Shown piece after piece: positions 32,955 through 41,575 of a stretch of 64,000 bases of DNA (the first letter of the stretch is position 1; every line of letters starts with the position of its first letter). The notes beneath the pieces are model-generated. The model was not told where the DNA came from and made no database searches. It worked only from the letters and a program-made list of their open reading frames with translations. The stretch spans positions 1-64,000 of the forward strand of contig NZ_ANAC01000030.1 of NCBI RefSeq assembly GCF_000341225.1, given 5' to 3'. Position numbers and translations under genes: made by a program. The stretch is from Nocardiopsis alba DSM 43377 (GTDB lineage Bacteria; Actinomycetota; Actinomycetes; Streptosporangiales; Streptosporangiaceae).

Positions 32955-34223
32955 ATGACCGGCGACAACCTTCTCAACCGGACCCTGAGCGAGCTGGACC
33001 CCGAGGTGGCGGCCGCGGTCGACGCCGAACTGGCGCGCCAGCGCGACACCCTGGAGATGATCGCCTCCGAGAACTTCGCCCCCCAGGCGGTTCTGGAGGC
33101 CCAGGGCACCGTCCTGACCAACAAGTACGCCGAGGGCTACCCCGGCCGCCGCTACTACGGCGGTTGCGAGCACGTCGACGTCGTCGAACAGCTCGCGATC
33201 GACCGGGCCAAGGAGCTCTTCGGCGCCGAGCACGTCAACGTGCAGCCGCACTCGGGCGCCCAGGCCAACACCGCGGTGTACTTCGCCCTGCTCAAGCCGG
33301 GCGACACCATCCTGGGCCTGGACCTGGCCCACGGCGGTCACCTGACCCACGGCATGCGGATCAACTACTCCGGCAAGATCCTCGACGCCGTGGCCTACCA
33401 CGTGCGCGAGGACGACGGCACCGTCGACTACGACGAGGTCGCCGCCCTCGCCAAGGAGCACCGCCCCAAGATGATCGTGGCGGGCTGGTCGGCCTACCCG
33501 CGTCAGCTCGACTTCGAGCGCTTCCGGCAGATCGCCGACGAGGTCGGCGCCCTGCTGATGGTCGACATGGCGCACTTCGCCGGTCTGGTCGCGGCCGGAC
33601 TGCACCCCAACCCGGTGCCGTTCGCCGACGTGGTCACCACCACCACGCACAAGACCCTGGGCGGTCCGCGCGGCGGGATGATCCTGTCCAAGGCCGAGCT
33701 GGGCAAGAAGATCAACTCCGCGGTCTTCCCCGGCATGCAGGGCGGCCCGCTGGAGCACGTGATCGCGGCCAAGGCGGTCTCGTTCAAGGTCGCTGCGAGC
33801 GAGGAGTTCGCCGAGCGTCAGCGCCGCACCCTCGCCGGGGCGCGGATCCTCGCCGAACGGCTCACCCGCCCGGACACGACCGAGGCGGGCGTCAAGGTCC
33901 TGTCCGGCGGCACCGACGTGCACCTGGTCCTGGTGGACCTGGTGAACTCGCCGATCAACGGCCAGGAGGCCGAGGACCTGCTCGACTCGGTGGGCATCAC
34001 GGTCAACCGCAACGCGGTCCCCAACGACCCGCGGCCGCCGATGGTCACCTCGGGTCTGCGGATCGGTACCCCGGCGCTGGCCACCCGCGGCTTCGACGAG
34101 GACGACTTCACCGAGGTCGCCGACATCATCGCCGAAACGCTCAAGCCCGAGCCCGACATCGCCGCCCTGCGCGGACGTGTCGACGCGCTGACCGCCAAGC
34201 GCCCGCTCTATCCCAACCTGTAG
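32955..34223 (+). CDS. glyA: Serine hydroxymethyltransferase
   Basis: A 422-residue PLP enzyme that interconverts serine and glycine with tetrahydrofolate. Motifs: EMIASENFAPQAVLEAQGTVLTNKY, GRRYYGGCEHVD, HSGAQANTAVY, MVDMAHFAGLVAAG and the PLP-binding Lys in TTTTHKTLGGPRGG. Its ATG is 1 bp after the gcvH stop, so translation is coupled. With GcvT/GcvH it balances glycine, serine and one-carbon units. Confidence 0.96.
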   Translation: MTGDNLLNRTLSELDPEVAAAVDAELARQRDTLEMIASENFAPQAVLEAQGTVLTNKYAEGYPGRRYYGGCEHVDVVEQLAIDRAKELFGAEHVNVQPHSGAQANTAVYFALLKPGDTILGLDLAHGGHLTHGMRINYSGKILDAVAYHVREDDGTVDYDEVAALAKEHRPKMIVAGWSAYPRQLDFERFRQIADEVGALLMVDMAHFAGLVAAGLHPNPVPFADVVTTTTHKTLGGPRGGMILSKAELGKKINSAVFPGMQGGPLEHVIAAKAVSFKVAASEEFAERQRRTLAGARILAERLTRPDTTEAGVKVLSGGTDVHLVLVDLVNSPINGQEAEDLLDSVGITVNRNAVPNDPRPPMVTSGLRIGTPALATRGFDEDDFTEVADIIAETLKPEPDIAALRGRVDALTAKRPLYPNL

Positions 34224-34232
34224 CGGTATCCA

Positions 34233-34264
34233 CGCCGTGCGGGTCCACGCGGGCCCGCACGGCG
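34233..34264 (+). terminator. Hairpin between glyA and sdaA
   Basis: CGCCGTGCGGG (34233-34243) pairs with CCCGCACGGCG (34254-34264) around a 10-nt loop, 10 bp after the glyA stop. It could attenuate or end transcription before sdaA, or stabilise the upstream message. Confidence 0.5.
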
Positions 34265-34314
34265 CCCACATCCCCCACGGCCCGACCCCTGTGCTCGATG
34301 AGGAGGACGGTCTC

Positions 34315-35727
34315 ATGGCCATCAGCACCTTCGACCTGTTCAAGATCGGTATCGGACCGTCCAGTTCGCACACCGTCGGCCCGATGAAGGCGGCCCGGAC
34401 CTTCGCCTCCGGCCTGATCGACCGAGACCTGTCATCACGAGTGACGCACGTGCGCGCCGAGCTGTACGGATCCCTGGCCCTGACCGGTAAGGGGCACGGC
34501 AGCGACACCGCGGTGATCCTGGGCCTGTCCGGGCACACCCCCGAAGGCGTGGACGTGGACTCCGTCCCTTCCCTGGTGGAGGAGGTCCGTTCGTCGCGGA
34601 CCCTGCGACTGGGCGGCCCCGACGGCCCCTCGGTCTCCTTCGACCCGGCCGTCGACGTGGACTTCCGTCGCAAGGAGAGCCTGCCCGACCACCCCAACGG
34701 GATGCGCTTCGTGGCCCTGGACGCCTCGGGGGTCGAGGTGGCCGCGAAGGTGTACTACTCGGTGGGCGGCGGCTTCGTCGTGGACGAGCGGGCCGCGGGC
34801 GCCGACCGGATCAAGCCCGACGACACGGTACTGCCCTACCCCTTCTCCTCCGCGGAGGAGCTGTTGGGCCTGTGCGAGCGCACCGGAATGTCGATCAGCG
34901 CCCTGATGCTCGCCAACGAGGGCGCCTTCGGCCGCACCCCGGAACAGGTCCGGGCGGAACTGCTGGAGATCTGGTCGGTGATGCGTCTGTGCGTACGCCG
35001 CGGGGTCATGACCGAGGGCACCCTGCCCGGTGGCCTGCGGGTACCGCGACGGGCGCACCGGCTGTACCGCCAGTTGGGCGGCAACTGCGACGAGCGGGGG
35101 CTGTCGGCACCGACCCGGGTGGATCCGGACCCCATGCACGGCAGTGACTGGATCACCCTGTACGCGCTGGCGGTCAACGAGGAGAACGCCGCGGGCGGCC
35201 GTGTGGTGACCGCGCCGACCAACGGCGCCGCGGGTATCGTCCCCGCGGTGCTCCACTACTACCTGCACTTCAGCCCGGGCGCGGGTGACGAGGGCGTCGT
35301 GCGGTTCATGCTGACCGCCGCGGCCATCGGCATCCTGTTCAAGCAGAACGCGTCCATCTCCGGGGCCGAGGTGGGCTGTCAGGGCGAGGTCGGCTCGGCC
35401 TCCTCGATGGCGGCGGCGGGACTGGCCGAGGTGTTGGGCGGCACCCCCGCCCAGGTGGAGAACGCGGCCGAGATCGCCATGGAGCACAACCTGGGTCTGA
35501 CCTGTGACCCGATCGGCGGTCTCGTCCAGGTGCCGTGCATCGAGCGCAACGCGCTGGCCTCGGTGAAGGCGATCAGCGCCACCCGCATCGCGCTGCGCGG
35601 GGACGGCAGCCACTTCGTGAGCCTGGACAAGGTCATCAAGACCATGCGCGACACCGGGCGCGATATGCACGACAAGTACAAGGAGACCAGCCGCGGCGGC
35701 CTCGCCGTCAACGTCATCGAGTGCTGA
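34315..35727 (+). CDS. sdaA: L-serine ammonia-lyase (iron-sulfur, single chain)
   Basis: A 470-residue single-chain L-serine dehydratase that converts L-serine to pyruvate and ammonia using a 4Fe-4S cluster. Motifs: SVFDLFKIGIGPSSSHTVGP-like start (TFDLFKIGIGPSSSHTVGP), KQNASISGAEVGCQGEVGSA, CDPIGGLVQVPCIERNA; the Cys residues in these last two are the likely cluster ligands. ATG 34315 is preceded by GAGGAGG; the frame is open 78 bp further. It completes the operon by draining serine made from glycine. Confidence 0.95.
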   Translation: MAISTFDLFKIGIGPSSSHTVGPMKAARTFASGLIDRDLSSRVTHVRAELYGSLALTGKGHGSDTAVILGLSGHTPEGVDVDSVPSLVEEVRSSRTLRLGGPDGPSVSFDPAVDVDFRRKESLPDHPNGMRFVALDASGVEVAAKVYYSVGGGFVVDERAAGADRIKPDDTVLPYPFSSAEELLGLCERTGMSISALMLANEGAFGRTPEQVRAELLEIWSVMRLCVRRGVMTEGTLPGGLRVPRRAHRLYRQLGGNCDERGLSAPTRVDPDPMHGSDWITLYALAVNEENAAGGRVVTAPTNGAAGIVPAVLHYYLHFSPGAGDEGVVRFMLTAAAIGILFKQNASISGAEVGCQGEVGSASSMAAAGLAEVLGGTPAQVENAAEIAMEHNLGLTCDPIGGLVQVPCIERNALASVKAISATRIALRGDGSHFVSLDKVIKTMRDTGRDMHDKYKETSRGGLAVNVIEC

Positions 35728-35749
35728 TCGGCGGGGCACGCTCCGCCGA
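35728..35749 (+). terminator. Terminator of the gcv-glyA-sdaA operon
   Basis: A 9-bp stem (TCGGCGGGG with CTCCGCCGA, one G-T pair) and a 4-nt loop start directly after the sdaA stop codon. No T-tract follows. Confidence 0.5.
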
Positions 35750-36061
35750 CGACCACGGCCCGGTCCGCGAGGCCGAAGACAGGCCTGTGCCACAGGACGC
35801 CCGCGATCTCTCCTCATGACCGCATGCGGCCACAGCGGGCGCGGAGGTCGTGAGTAATGCGGTGGAATGTTCTGATTCATCTCCTGGTTGCAGAAGAGGC
35901 GACCGATGGCCGGGCTCGAGCTTCCACCCGCTCGCCCACATCGGTCGTCACCCCGGGTCCGGTGGCTCGAGCTCCGCTCGCCGCCGGACCCGCCCCTTTC
36001 CGGGCGGTATCGTCCCGGGCCGACTCCTGGGCCGGCCGGCTGTGGCCCGAGGACGAACGAT
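35750..36061. other. Intergenic region, nothing recognised
   Basis: Between the sdaA terminator and the amaP terminator I see no supported gene, repeat or RNA. Several short open frames occur on both strands but have no SD, no recognisable motif and no consistent codon bias. Confidence 0.4.
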
Positions 36062-36095
36062 GAGGGCCGGCGCACCATCGGGTGCGCCGGCCCTC
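36062..36095 (-). terminator. Terminator of the Asp23/AmaP cluster
   Basis: GAGGGCCGGCGCACC (36062-36076) pairs perfectly with 36081-36095 across ATCG. It lies 16 bp beyond the amaP stop and is the strongest hairpin in the region. Confidence 0.75.
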
Positions 36096-36111
36096 GTGTG
36101 TCGGAACCGCC

Positions 36112-36702
36112 TCAGGCGAGACTACGGCGGGGGTTCTTGGCGGGCGCGGTCATCGACATCCGCACGACCGCGGGCACCCGTTCCAGATCCAGCGAGGTCT
36201 GGAGGTTGGCGAGCGCCTCCTCCCTGACCCGCTGCCATATCCCGGCGACGTCGGCGTCCTCGTCCAGGGTCAACGACAGCCTCAGGTGGGGGTCGTCCCC
36301 CGACTCGGTCAACCGGGCCCGGGCCCGGCGCACCCCCGGGTAGGAGGCGACCTCCTGCTCCAGGGCACCGCGCGCGACGGACTCGGACATCTCGACGTTG
36401 CCGTCGTCGGTCTGTTCCAGGTAGAGCCGGCCCACCGTGTCGTTCATGCCCTGCACCATCAGCCATCGCAGGGCGAGGAAGCCGGCGACGAGCGCCACCG
36501 CGACCACCACGTAGGGCGCCCACCGTTGGGCGAGCACCGCGTCGACCGCGCCGCCGAGGATCGGGGTACGCGAGATTCCGACCCCGAAGAGCCCCAGACC
36601 GGCGGCCAGGGCGACGCCCCCGGCCGCGAACAACACCACTCCGACGATCACCAGCCCGAGGCGGTTGCCCCGTGCCGATCGGCGATTCCTGTCCCGCGCC
36701 AT
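36112..36702 (-). CDS. amaP: Alkaline shock response membrane anchor protein AmaP
   Basis: A 196-residue membrane protein. Two hydrophobic segments (LGLVIVGVVLFAAGGVALAAGLGLFGV and APYVVVAVALVAGFLALRWLMV) are followed by a cytoplasmic Asp23-like domain with VARGALEQEVASYPGVRRARARL. AmaP homologues tether Asp23 proteins to the membrane. ATG 36702 has GGAGGGG. It is the last gene of a six-gene leftward cluster, 2 bp after its neighbour, consistent with anchoring the Asp23 proteins encoded upstream. Confidence 0.8.
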   Translation of the reverse strand: MARDRNRRSARGNRLGLVIVGVVLFAAGGVALAAGLGLFGVGISRTPILGGAVDAVLAQRWAPYVVVAVALVAGFLALRWLMVQGMNDTVGRLYLEQTDDGNVEMSESVARGALEQEVASYPGVRRARARLTESGDDPHLRLSLTLDEDADVAGIWQRVREEALANLQTSLDLERVPAVVRMSMTAPAKNPRRSLA

Positions 36703-36704
36703 CG

Positions 36705-37310
36705 TCACCCCTCCGTGTATCGGACGTGTGTGGTGATGCGCATGCTGCGCAGGGGGGCCAGTTCCGCGAGCCTGTGCTCCACCGACCTGGTCACCTGGGT
36801 GGGAAGCCCTCGCGCGTCGCGCATACCGGTGCGCACGTGGATGCGCAGCCTGTTGCCGCGGACCGTCACGTGCGCGTGCTCGACCCCGCTGATCTCCTGG
36901 GCCGCCGCGGAGACCGCCCTGCGCAGTGCGGGGCGGGTCAGGCCGACGACGAACGCGGGGTCGTCGGTCCGCAACGCCGTCCAACGGCCTCGACCGGGCA
37001 CGAGGGCGACCACGATCAGCGCCGTCCCGATCAGCGCCAGGACGGCCGAGGCGATCAGCACGGAGGGCTCGGACCAGGTGGTGGTGGTCGCGTAGTCGGT
37101 GGCCGGCCCCACCGGGATCAACCGCAGAGGGTTTCCCGCCAGTGCCGCGATGACCTCGGCCGCGGCGATCACCGCCACCGCCAGGATGACGAGGCCGGTG
37201 ATCACCGCGGGCCAGGAACGGCGCGGTCGGAACGTGTGGACGGCGACCCGTTTGGCTCGACGGTCGACCTCTTGGACCGGGCGTCCGAGCACCTCTTCCA
37301 CGGTGGTCAT
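36705..37310 (-). CDS. DUF6286-type membrane protein of the Asp23 cluster
   Basis: A 201-residue protein with two membrane helices (AVITGLVILAVAVIAAAEVIAALAG and SVLIASAVLALIGTALIVVAL) and a C-terminal domain containing GVEHAHVTVRGNRLRIHVRTG. The family is found in actinobacterial Asp23 clusters and I know of no assigned biochemical role. Its ATG starts 1 bp after the stop of the Asp23 gene upstream. Together with AmaP it probably forms the membrane part of an envelope-stress complex (inference). Confidence 0.7.
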   Translation of the reverse strand: MTTVEEVLGRPVQEVDRRAKRVAVHTFRPRRSWPAVITGLVILAVAVIAAAEVIAALAGNPLRLIPVGPATDYATTTTWSEPSVLIASAVLALIGTALIVVALVPGRGRWTALRTDDPAFVVGLTRPALRRAVSAAAQEISGVEHAHVTVRGNRLRIHVRTGMRDARGLPTQVTRSVEHRLAELAPLRSMRITTHVRYTEG

Positions 37311-37311
37311 G

Positions 37312-37680
37312 TCAGCGCACCAACTCCGAGATCTCTATGTCGATGTGGTTGACCTGTTTGCCGGTGATCCGTTCGACCCGGCTCTTGACGTGTTCCCGTA
37401 CCGCTCCGGCGACCCGACGGACCGGGAGCGGATAGTCCACGTCGATCCTCAGACGGAGAAGGACGACCTCGCCGCTGACGCGGGTGCGGGCGGCCCTGGA
37501 GCGGGACGAGCGCGCTCCAGGGACCTCTCCGACCGCCCGTGCCGCGATCTTCCCGATCACGGCCCCGGGGATGTCCGTGTTCCCTCCGGGGTCACGTCCG
37601 CGGACGTGCCTCCCGTCGGGCCGTTCTCGGACCCCGGGCATCCGCTGCCGAGGGACCGTGTCGCTGCGCACCCCGACCAC
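37312..37680 (-). CDS. Asp23/Gls24 family envelope stress protein, copy A
   Basis: A 122-residue Asp23/Gls24-family protein. The basic N-terminal segment is followed by the family core DIPGAVIGKIAARAVGEVPGA, a beta segment VSGEVVLLRLRIDVDYPLPV and the C-terminal VERITGKQVNHIDIEISEL. Asp23 proteins form membrane-associated layers under alkaline or cell-wall stress. The GTG at 37680 fits an AAGGAG SD; GTG 37686 is closer to it. It belongs to a tight leftward operon. Confidence 0.82.
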   Translation of the reverse strand: MVGVRSDTVPRQRMPGVRERPDGRHVRGRDPGGNTDIPGAVIGKIAARAVGEVPGARSSRSRAARTRVSGEVVLLRLRIDVDYPLPVRRVAGAVREHVKSRVERITGKQVNHIDIEISELVR

Positions 37681-37695
37681 GATCACGCTCCTTGT

Positions 37696-37884
37696 CTAGG
37701 CCGAACGTCGTGTGAACATCTCGGCGAGGTCGAGTTCACCCTCCATCGCCCGGCCCGCGACGAACCCGACCAGGCCCAGGACCAGAACCAACGCGAAGGC
37801 GGCGAAACCGCCGAACGCCGCCGCGAGCCCCAGCACGGTCCCGTAGGACAGTCCAACGATGGGCCACATGGCTTCCCCTCTCAT
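37696..37884 (-). CDS. Small membrane protein of the Asp23 cluster
   Basis: A 62-residue protein, mostly one glycine/alanine-rich hydrophobic stretch (PIVGLSYGTVLGLAAAFGGF and FALVLVLGLVGFVAGRAMEG), resembling the small DUF2273-like proteins seen beside Asp23 genes. The ATG overlaps the upstream stop by ATGA (37881-37884); ATG 37869 is an alternative start. It is likely a membrane partner of the Asp23 proteins. Confidence 0.65.
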   Translation of the reverse strand: MRGEAMWPIVGLSYGTVLGLAAAFGGFAAFALVLVLGLVGFVAGRAMEGELDLAEMFTRRSA

Positions 37885-38228
37885 CCAACGTCCTGCCTCC
37901 CGGTCGGTGTTCGACCGGTCGTGCTCGTTCGTTCGTCGATCCCGGCGACCACGTCCTCCACCGATACGTGGAGGGCGCGGCCGCCGGTCAACGGGGCCAG
38001 TTCTCGACGGATCCCGGCGGCGATCTCCGGTAGCGGTCGCCCGTATTCGACGACCACCCCCACCTCGACGTGGTCGTCCCGGACCACGACCCCTCGAATC
38101 CGACCGCCCCGCACGGGCGTGCTCAGGGTTCCGAAGGAGCCCGAGGACAGTTCCACCACCTCGGGCAGGCGGACCGCGGCCTCGGCCACGGTCCGTGCGA
38201 GCTCTTCCCGTTCGTCGCCGCCGGTCAT
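37881..38228 (-). CDS. Asp23/Gls24-like protein, copy B
   Basis: A 115-residue divergent Asp23-like protein. The core VRLPEVVELSSGSFGTLSTPV, a hydrophobic beta strand VEVGVVVEYGRPLPEIAAGIRREL and the closing LHVSVEDV follow the family pattern, but the N-terminal AA-x-EI-x-GV motif is degenerate. Its stop overlaps the start of the small membrane protein gene, and its ATG is 2 bp after the upstream Asp23 gene. Confidence 0.72.
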   Translation of the reverse strand: MTGGDEREELARTVAEAAVRLPEVVELSSGSFGTLSTPVRGGRIRGVVVRDDHVEVGVVVEYGRPLPEIAAGIRRELAPLTGGRALHVSVEDVVAGIDERTSTTGRTPTGRQDVG

Positions 38229-38230
38229 GA

Positions 38231-38704
38231 CTACCGGACCCTGGGCTCGGAGTCGCCGTCGTCGGCGTTGTCGTCCTCCGGCAGGTGGATGTCGTCCACC
38301 TTGATGTTGATCTCGGTGACCTCCAGGCCGGTCATCCGCTCGACCGCGGTGGTGACGTTGCGGCGCACCGCCGCGGCGAGGTCCTGGATGGCGGCCCCGT
38401 ACTCGACGACCAGGTCGATGTCGACGGCGGTCTGGCGTTCTCCGACCTCGACCGAGACCCCCTGGGCCACGGAACCGGAGCCTCCGCCTCCGCTGACGGC
38501 GTCGCGGACGGCTCCGACCATGCGGGCGGCTCCACCGCCCATCGCGTGGACTCCGCCGATCTCACGTGCCGCCATTCCGGCGATCTTGGCGACCACCCCG
38601 TCGGCGATGTGAGTGGTGCCCTGGCCGTTCCCGCTCGAGGAGTCGCGTTTACCGCCCGACTCTCGCGCGCTCGGCACCGACGCTTCGGTCTTCATGTCCG
38701 ACAC
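38231..38704 (-). CDS. Asp23/Gls24 family envelope stress protein, copy C
   Basis: A 157-residue Asp23 protein, the most canonical of the three: IADGVVAKIAGMAAREIGGVHAMGG, VSVEVGERQTAVDIDLVVEYG, ERMTGLEVTEINIKVDDIHLPED. The Gly-rich loop GGGGSGS in the middle is a family variation. Start is GTG 38704 behind GGGGGAG; ATG 38695 is possible. It follows the CsbD gene by 51 bp and heads the compact Asp23 block. Confidence 0.88.
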   Translation of the reverse strand: MSDMKTEASVPSARESGGKRDSSSGNGQGTTHIADGVVAKIAGMAAREIGGVHAMGGGAARMVGAVRDAVSGGGGSGSVAQGVSVEVGERQTAVDIDLVVEYGAAIQDLAAAVRRNVTTAVERMTGLEVTEINIKVDDIHLPEDDNADDGDSEPRVR

Positions 38705-38755
38705 TGGCTCCCCCTACACAGTGTTGCGCGACCTTTGCGGACCCTCTCGGGTCGC

Positions 38756-38980
38756 CTAGTCGCGCTTGAAGACGTCCTTGATCTTGTCGCTCGCGGACTC
38801 GAAGGCGTTCTCGGCCTTGTCCTTGAGCTCTTCGGCCTTGCCCTTGGCCTTGTCGGCCGCGTCCTTGGCGCCGGCCTTGGCCTGGTCGGCCTTGCCCTCG
38901 GCCTCGGTGCCCCGGTCTCCGGTGACCTTGCCGAAGGCCTCCTTGCCCTTGCCGGCCGCGTCGTCGAAGTGCTTACCCAT
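38756..38980 (-). CDS. CsbD-like stress protein
   Basis: A 74-residue, highly charged helical protein of the CsbD family: repeated KGKEAFGKVTGD, AEGKADQAKAGAKDAADKAKGKAEELKDKAE. CsbD proteins are small general-stress proteins of unknown mechanism, controlled by SigB-type factors in Bacillus. Leu, Ile and aromatic residues are rare; the chain is likely a long amphipathic helix. ATG 38980 follows GGGGG. It is the first gene of the Asp23 cluster. Confidence 0.88.
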   Translation of the reverse strand: MGKHFDDAAGKGKEAFGKVTGDRGTEAEGKADQAKAGAKDAADKAKGKAEELKDKAENAFESASDKIKDVFKRD

Positions 38981-39201
38981 TGATGCCCCCTGGTCTGAAC
39001 CGTTTGGCTCTGGGTTTTCAGGCCGAAACTCTCGCCGCCCCCGCTGTGGGGCAGGCGAGGCGTTTCGACCCCATCACACCATATAAGCACTCTATGTAGC
39101 CACCAAGAAACTTAAAGCAATGCTTTGCAGGTGAGAAGGGTCATGTATACACCACCCCTGCCCCAACCCCACCCCCTGGAACCCCGGTGAGAGCAAGAAG
39201 A
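38981..39201. other. AT-richer promoter region of the CsbD/Asp23 cluster
   Basis: The stretch 39080-39130 is clearly richer in A/T than its surroundings. It holds the palindrome AAAGCA-A-TGCTTT (39114-39126). On the minus strand TTGCTT and TACATA occur 16 bp apart, a weak sigma-70-like promoter. No gene is seen. Confidence 0.35.
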
Positions 39202-39232
39202 ACGCCAGGATCCCCTTGGGAAACCCTGGCGT
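39202..39232 (-). terminator. Rho-independent-like terminator of purU
   Basis: ACGCCAGG (39202-39209) pairs with CCTGGCGT (39225-39232), with further pairing inside (CCCC with TTGGG). On the minus strand it is followed by TTCTTCTTGCT, so this terminator has a T-rich tail, rare in this window. Confidence 0.7.
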
Positions 39233-39273
39233 CCGAAAATTAATTCACCCAGAAAAAGAATGGATTGGGGATA

Positions 39274-40161
39274 TCAGTCGAAAATGACCGTCTTGCTCCC
39301 GTTGAGGAGCACGCGACGCTGAGCGTGCCAGTTCACGGCCCGGGCCAGGGCGACCGACTCCAGATCCCGACCGATCGCGGTGAGCTGCTCCGGGCTGTGG
39401 GTGTGGTCGACCCGGGAGACCTCCTGCTCGATGATCGGCCCCTCGTCCAGGTCGGCGGTGACGTAGTGGGCGGTGGCGCCGATCAGCTTCACCCCGCGCG
39501 TGTGCGCCTGGTGGTAGGGCCGGGCCCCCTTGAAGCTGGGCAGGAAGGAGTGGTGGATGTTGATGACCCGACCGGACATCTTCGCGCACAACTGCTCGGA
39601 GAGCACCTGCATGTAGCGGGCCAGAACCACCAGGTCGACATCGTAGACGTCGACCAGCTCCAGGAGGCGCTCCTCCTGCTCCTTCTTGTTCCGCGGGGTG
39701 ATCGGGAGGTGGTGGAAGTCCACCCCGTAGGAATCGGCGAGGAACTCCAGATCGGGGTGGTTGGAGACGACGGCGGCGATGTCGATGTCGAGCAGCCCGC
39801 TGCGCTGCCGGTAGAGGAGGTCGTTGAGGCAGTGCCCGAACTTGGACACCATCACGATCATGCGCGGGCGCACGTCACGTGCCTGGAGACTCCACTCGAC
39901 GAACGAACCGTTCTCACCGCGCCCGAAGTCACCCGCGAGGGAGGCGAAGGCGGCGCGCAGGGTGTCCTCGTCGGCGGGACCGCGCTCTCCGGCCTCGGCC
40001 ACGAACTGCATCCGCAGGAAGAACCGTCCGGTGTAGTGGTCCCCGTACTGCTGGCTCTCGGTGATGTTGCATCCGTGGTCGGACATCAGGTTGGCCACCG
40101 CGGCCACGATGCCCCGACTGTCGGGACAGGACAGGGTCAGTACGTACTCGCGCTCACTCAT
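39274..40161 (-). CDS. purU: Formyltetrahydrofolate deformylase
   Basis: A 295-residue enzyme that hydrolyses 10-formyl-tetrahydrofolate to formate and tetrahydrofolate. An N-terminal ACT domain (YVLTLSCPDSRGIVAAVANLMSDHGCNI) precedes the formyltransferase-type domain with VVSNHPDLEFLADSYGV, INIHHSFLPSFKGARPYHQAHTRGVKLIGATAHYV and DLDEGPIIEQ; the catalytic Asn-His-Asp are in this part. Start ATG 40161 is supported by the conserved N-terminus. It links with the gcv operon functionally through one-carbon balance. Confidence 0.94.
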   Translation of the reverse strand: MSEREYVLTLSCPDSRGIVAAVANLMSDHGCNITESQQYGDHYTGRFFLRMQFVAEAGERGPADEDTLRAAFASLAGDFGRGENGSFVEWSLQARDVRPRMIVMVSKFGHCLNDLLYRQRSGLLDIDIAAVVSNHPDLEFLADSYGVDFHHLPITPRNKKEQEERLLELVDVYDVDLVVLARYMQVLSEQLCAKMSGRVINIHHSFLPSFKGARPYHQAHTRGVKLIGATAHYVTADLDEGPIIEQEVSRVDHTHSPEQLTAIGRDLESVALARAVNWHAQRRVLLNGSKTVIFD

Positions 40162-40340
40162 CGAAGGAACCACTCCCGGGGATCGTCGGCCGAACAGCCT
40201 GACGATCCAGGATATCGAGGTCATCGGCCCGGCGAGGTCGTTCCCGGGGGTATCTCCCGTCACCCGCCCACCCGAGGGCGGGAGGGTTCGGGCGCTTCAG
40301 ACAATATGAAAGACATTCATGTTCTGGCATGCTCTGTGGC

Positions 40341-41567
40341 ATGACAAGCCTGCGTGAGAAGTACGAGGCCGCCACCCGCGATCTCCAGGCGCCTTTCGCC
40401 ATCGTCGACCTAGCCGCCTTCCGCGCCAACGCCGCGGCCCTGACCCGCCGCGCCCACGGCCGCCCGATCCGGGTCGCCAGCAAGTCCGTGCGCAGCCGGG
40501 AACTGCTCCGCCGGACCCTGGCGCTGCCCGGCTACTCGGGGGTCATGGCCTTCACCCTCCCCGAAGCCCTCTGGCTCGCCGCTCCGAGCCCCGACGGCCC
40601 GGTCGACGACGACATCCTCGTCGCCTACCCCACCGTCGACCTCCCCGCCCTGGACGAACTCGTCCGCTCCCCCGAGGCGGCGCGGATCATCACCCTGATG
40701 GTCGACGACACCGCCCACCTGGATCTGATCGACGCCGCCGTCTCCCGAGCCGACCGGGGTCCGGACGCCCCACCCGTACGCGTGTGCCTGGACATCGACG
40801 CCAGTTGGCAACCGCTCGGCCCCTCTCTGCGCGTGGGCGCCTACCGCTCCCCCGTCCGCACCCCCCGTCAGGCCGCCGCCCTGGCCCGGGCGGTCAAGGC
40901 CCGCCCCCACCTGGAACTGGACGGGATCATGGTCTACGAGGGACAGATCGCCGGTGTGGGCGACGCGCCCCCCGGCCGTCCTCTGTACGGGCGCCTCCTC
41001 CACTCCATCCAGCGCCGCTCCGCCCTCGAACTCGCCAGACGCAGAGCGGCCATCACCAGAGCCGTGCGGGCCGTCACGGACCTGCGCTTCGTCAACGGCG
41101 GAGGCACCGGCAGCCTGCACACCACCGGACGCGAACGGGCCGTCACCGAAGTGGCCGCCGGTTCCGGGCTGTACCAGCCCCACCTGTTCGACCACTACCG
41201 TTCGTTCCAGGGCCGCCCGGCCGCACTGTTCGCCCTCCCCGTGGTCCGCCGTCCCGCTCCGGGAGTGGCCACGGTGCTGGGCGGCGGATACCCCGCCTCC
41301 GGCCCCGTAGACGCCCACCGGGCACCACGCCCCCACCTCCCCGAGGGGCTCGCCTACAGCGCCAACGAGGGCGCCGGAGAGGTCCAGACCCCCCTGCTCG
41401 GCGAGGCCGCGCGCGGGCTGAGGGTCGGAGACCGGGTGTGGATGCGCCACGCCAAGGCCGGTGAACTGTGCGAACGCTTCGACACCCTGCACCTGATCGA
41501 CTCCGACACCGGCACCTACGAGGGCTCGGTGCCCACCTACCGAGGAGAAGGCCGCACCTTCCTCTGA
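40341..41567 (+). CDS. PLP-dependent amino acid deaminase/aldolase (D-threonine aldolase-like)
   Basis: A 408-residue fold-type III PLP protein. The alanine-racemase-like N-terminal domain holds the PLP Lys in RVASKSVRS; the C-terminal D-serine dehydratase-like domain includes LGGGYPASGP, YSANEGAGEVQTPL and the metal-binding-type MRHAKAGELCERF (His and Cys). Relatives cleave D-threonine or deaminate D-serine; which applies cannot be told. The ATG 40341 has no clear SD and lies close to an AT-richer promoter-like stretch, so a leaderless message is possible. A 48-bp palindrome follows. Confidence 0.8.
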   Translation: MTSLREKYEAATRDLQAPFAIVDLAAFRANAAALTRRAHGRPIRVASKSVRSRELLRRTLALPGYSGVMAFTLPEALWLAAPSPDGPVDDDILVAYPTVDLPALDELVRSPEAARIITLMVDDTAHLDLIDAAVSRADRGPDAPPVRVCLDIDASWQPLGPSLRVGAYRSPVRTPRQAAALARAVKARPHLELDGIMVYEGQIAGVGDAPPGRPLYGRLLHSIQRRSALELARRRAAITRAVRAVTDLRFVNGGGTGSLHTTGRERAVTEVAAGSGLYQPHLFDHYRSFQGRPAALFALPVVRRPAPGVATVLGGGYPASGPVDAHRAPRPHLPEGLAYSANEGAGEVQTPLLGEAARGLRVGDRVWMRHAKAGELCERFDTLHLIDSDTGTYEGSVPTYRGEGRTFL

Positions 41568-41575
41568 GCCCGAGC

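Noticed and set aside
35850..36227. Open frame between sdaA and amaP on the plus strand
   Set aside because: Arg/Ser/Pro-rich translation runs through the amaP terminator hairpin and antisense to amaP.
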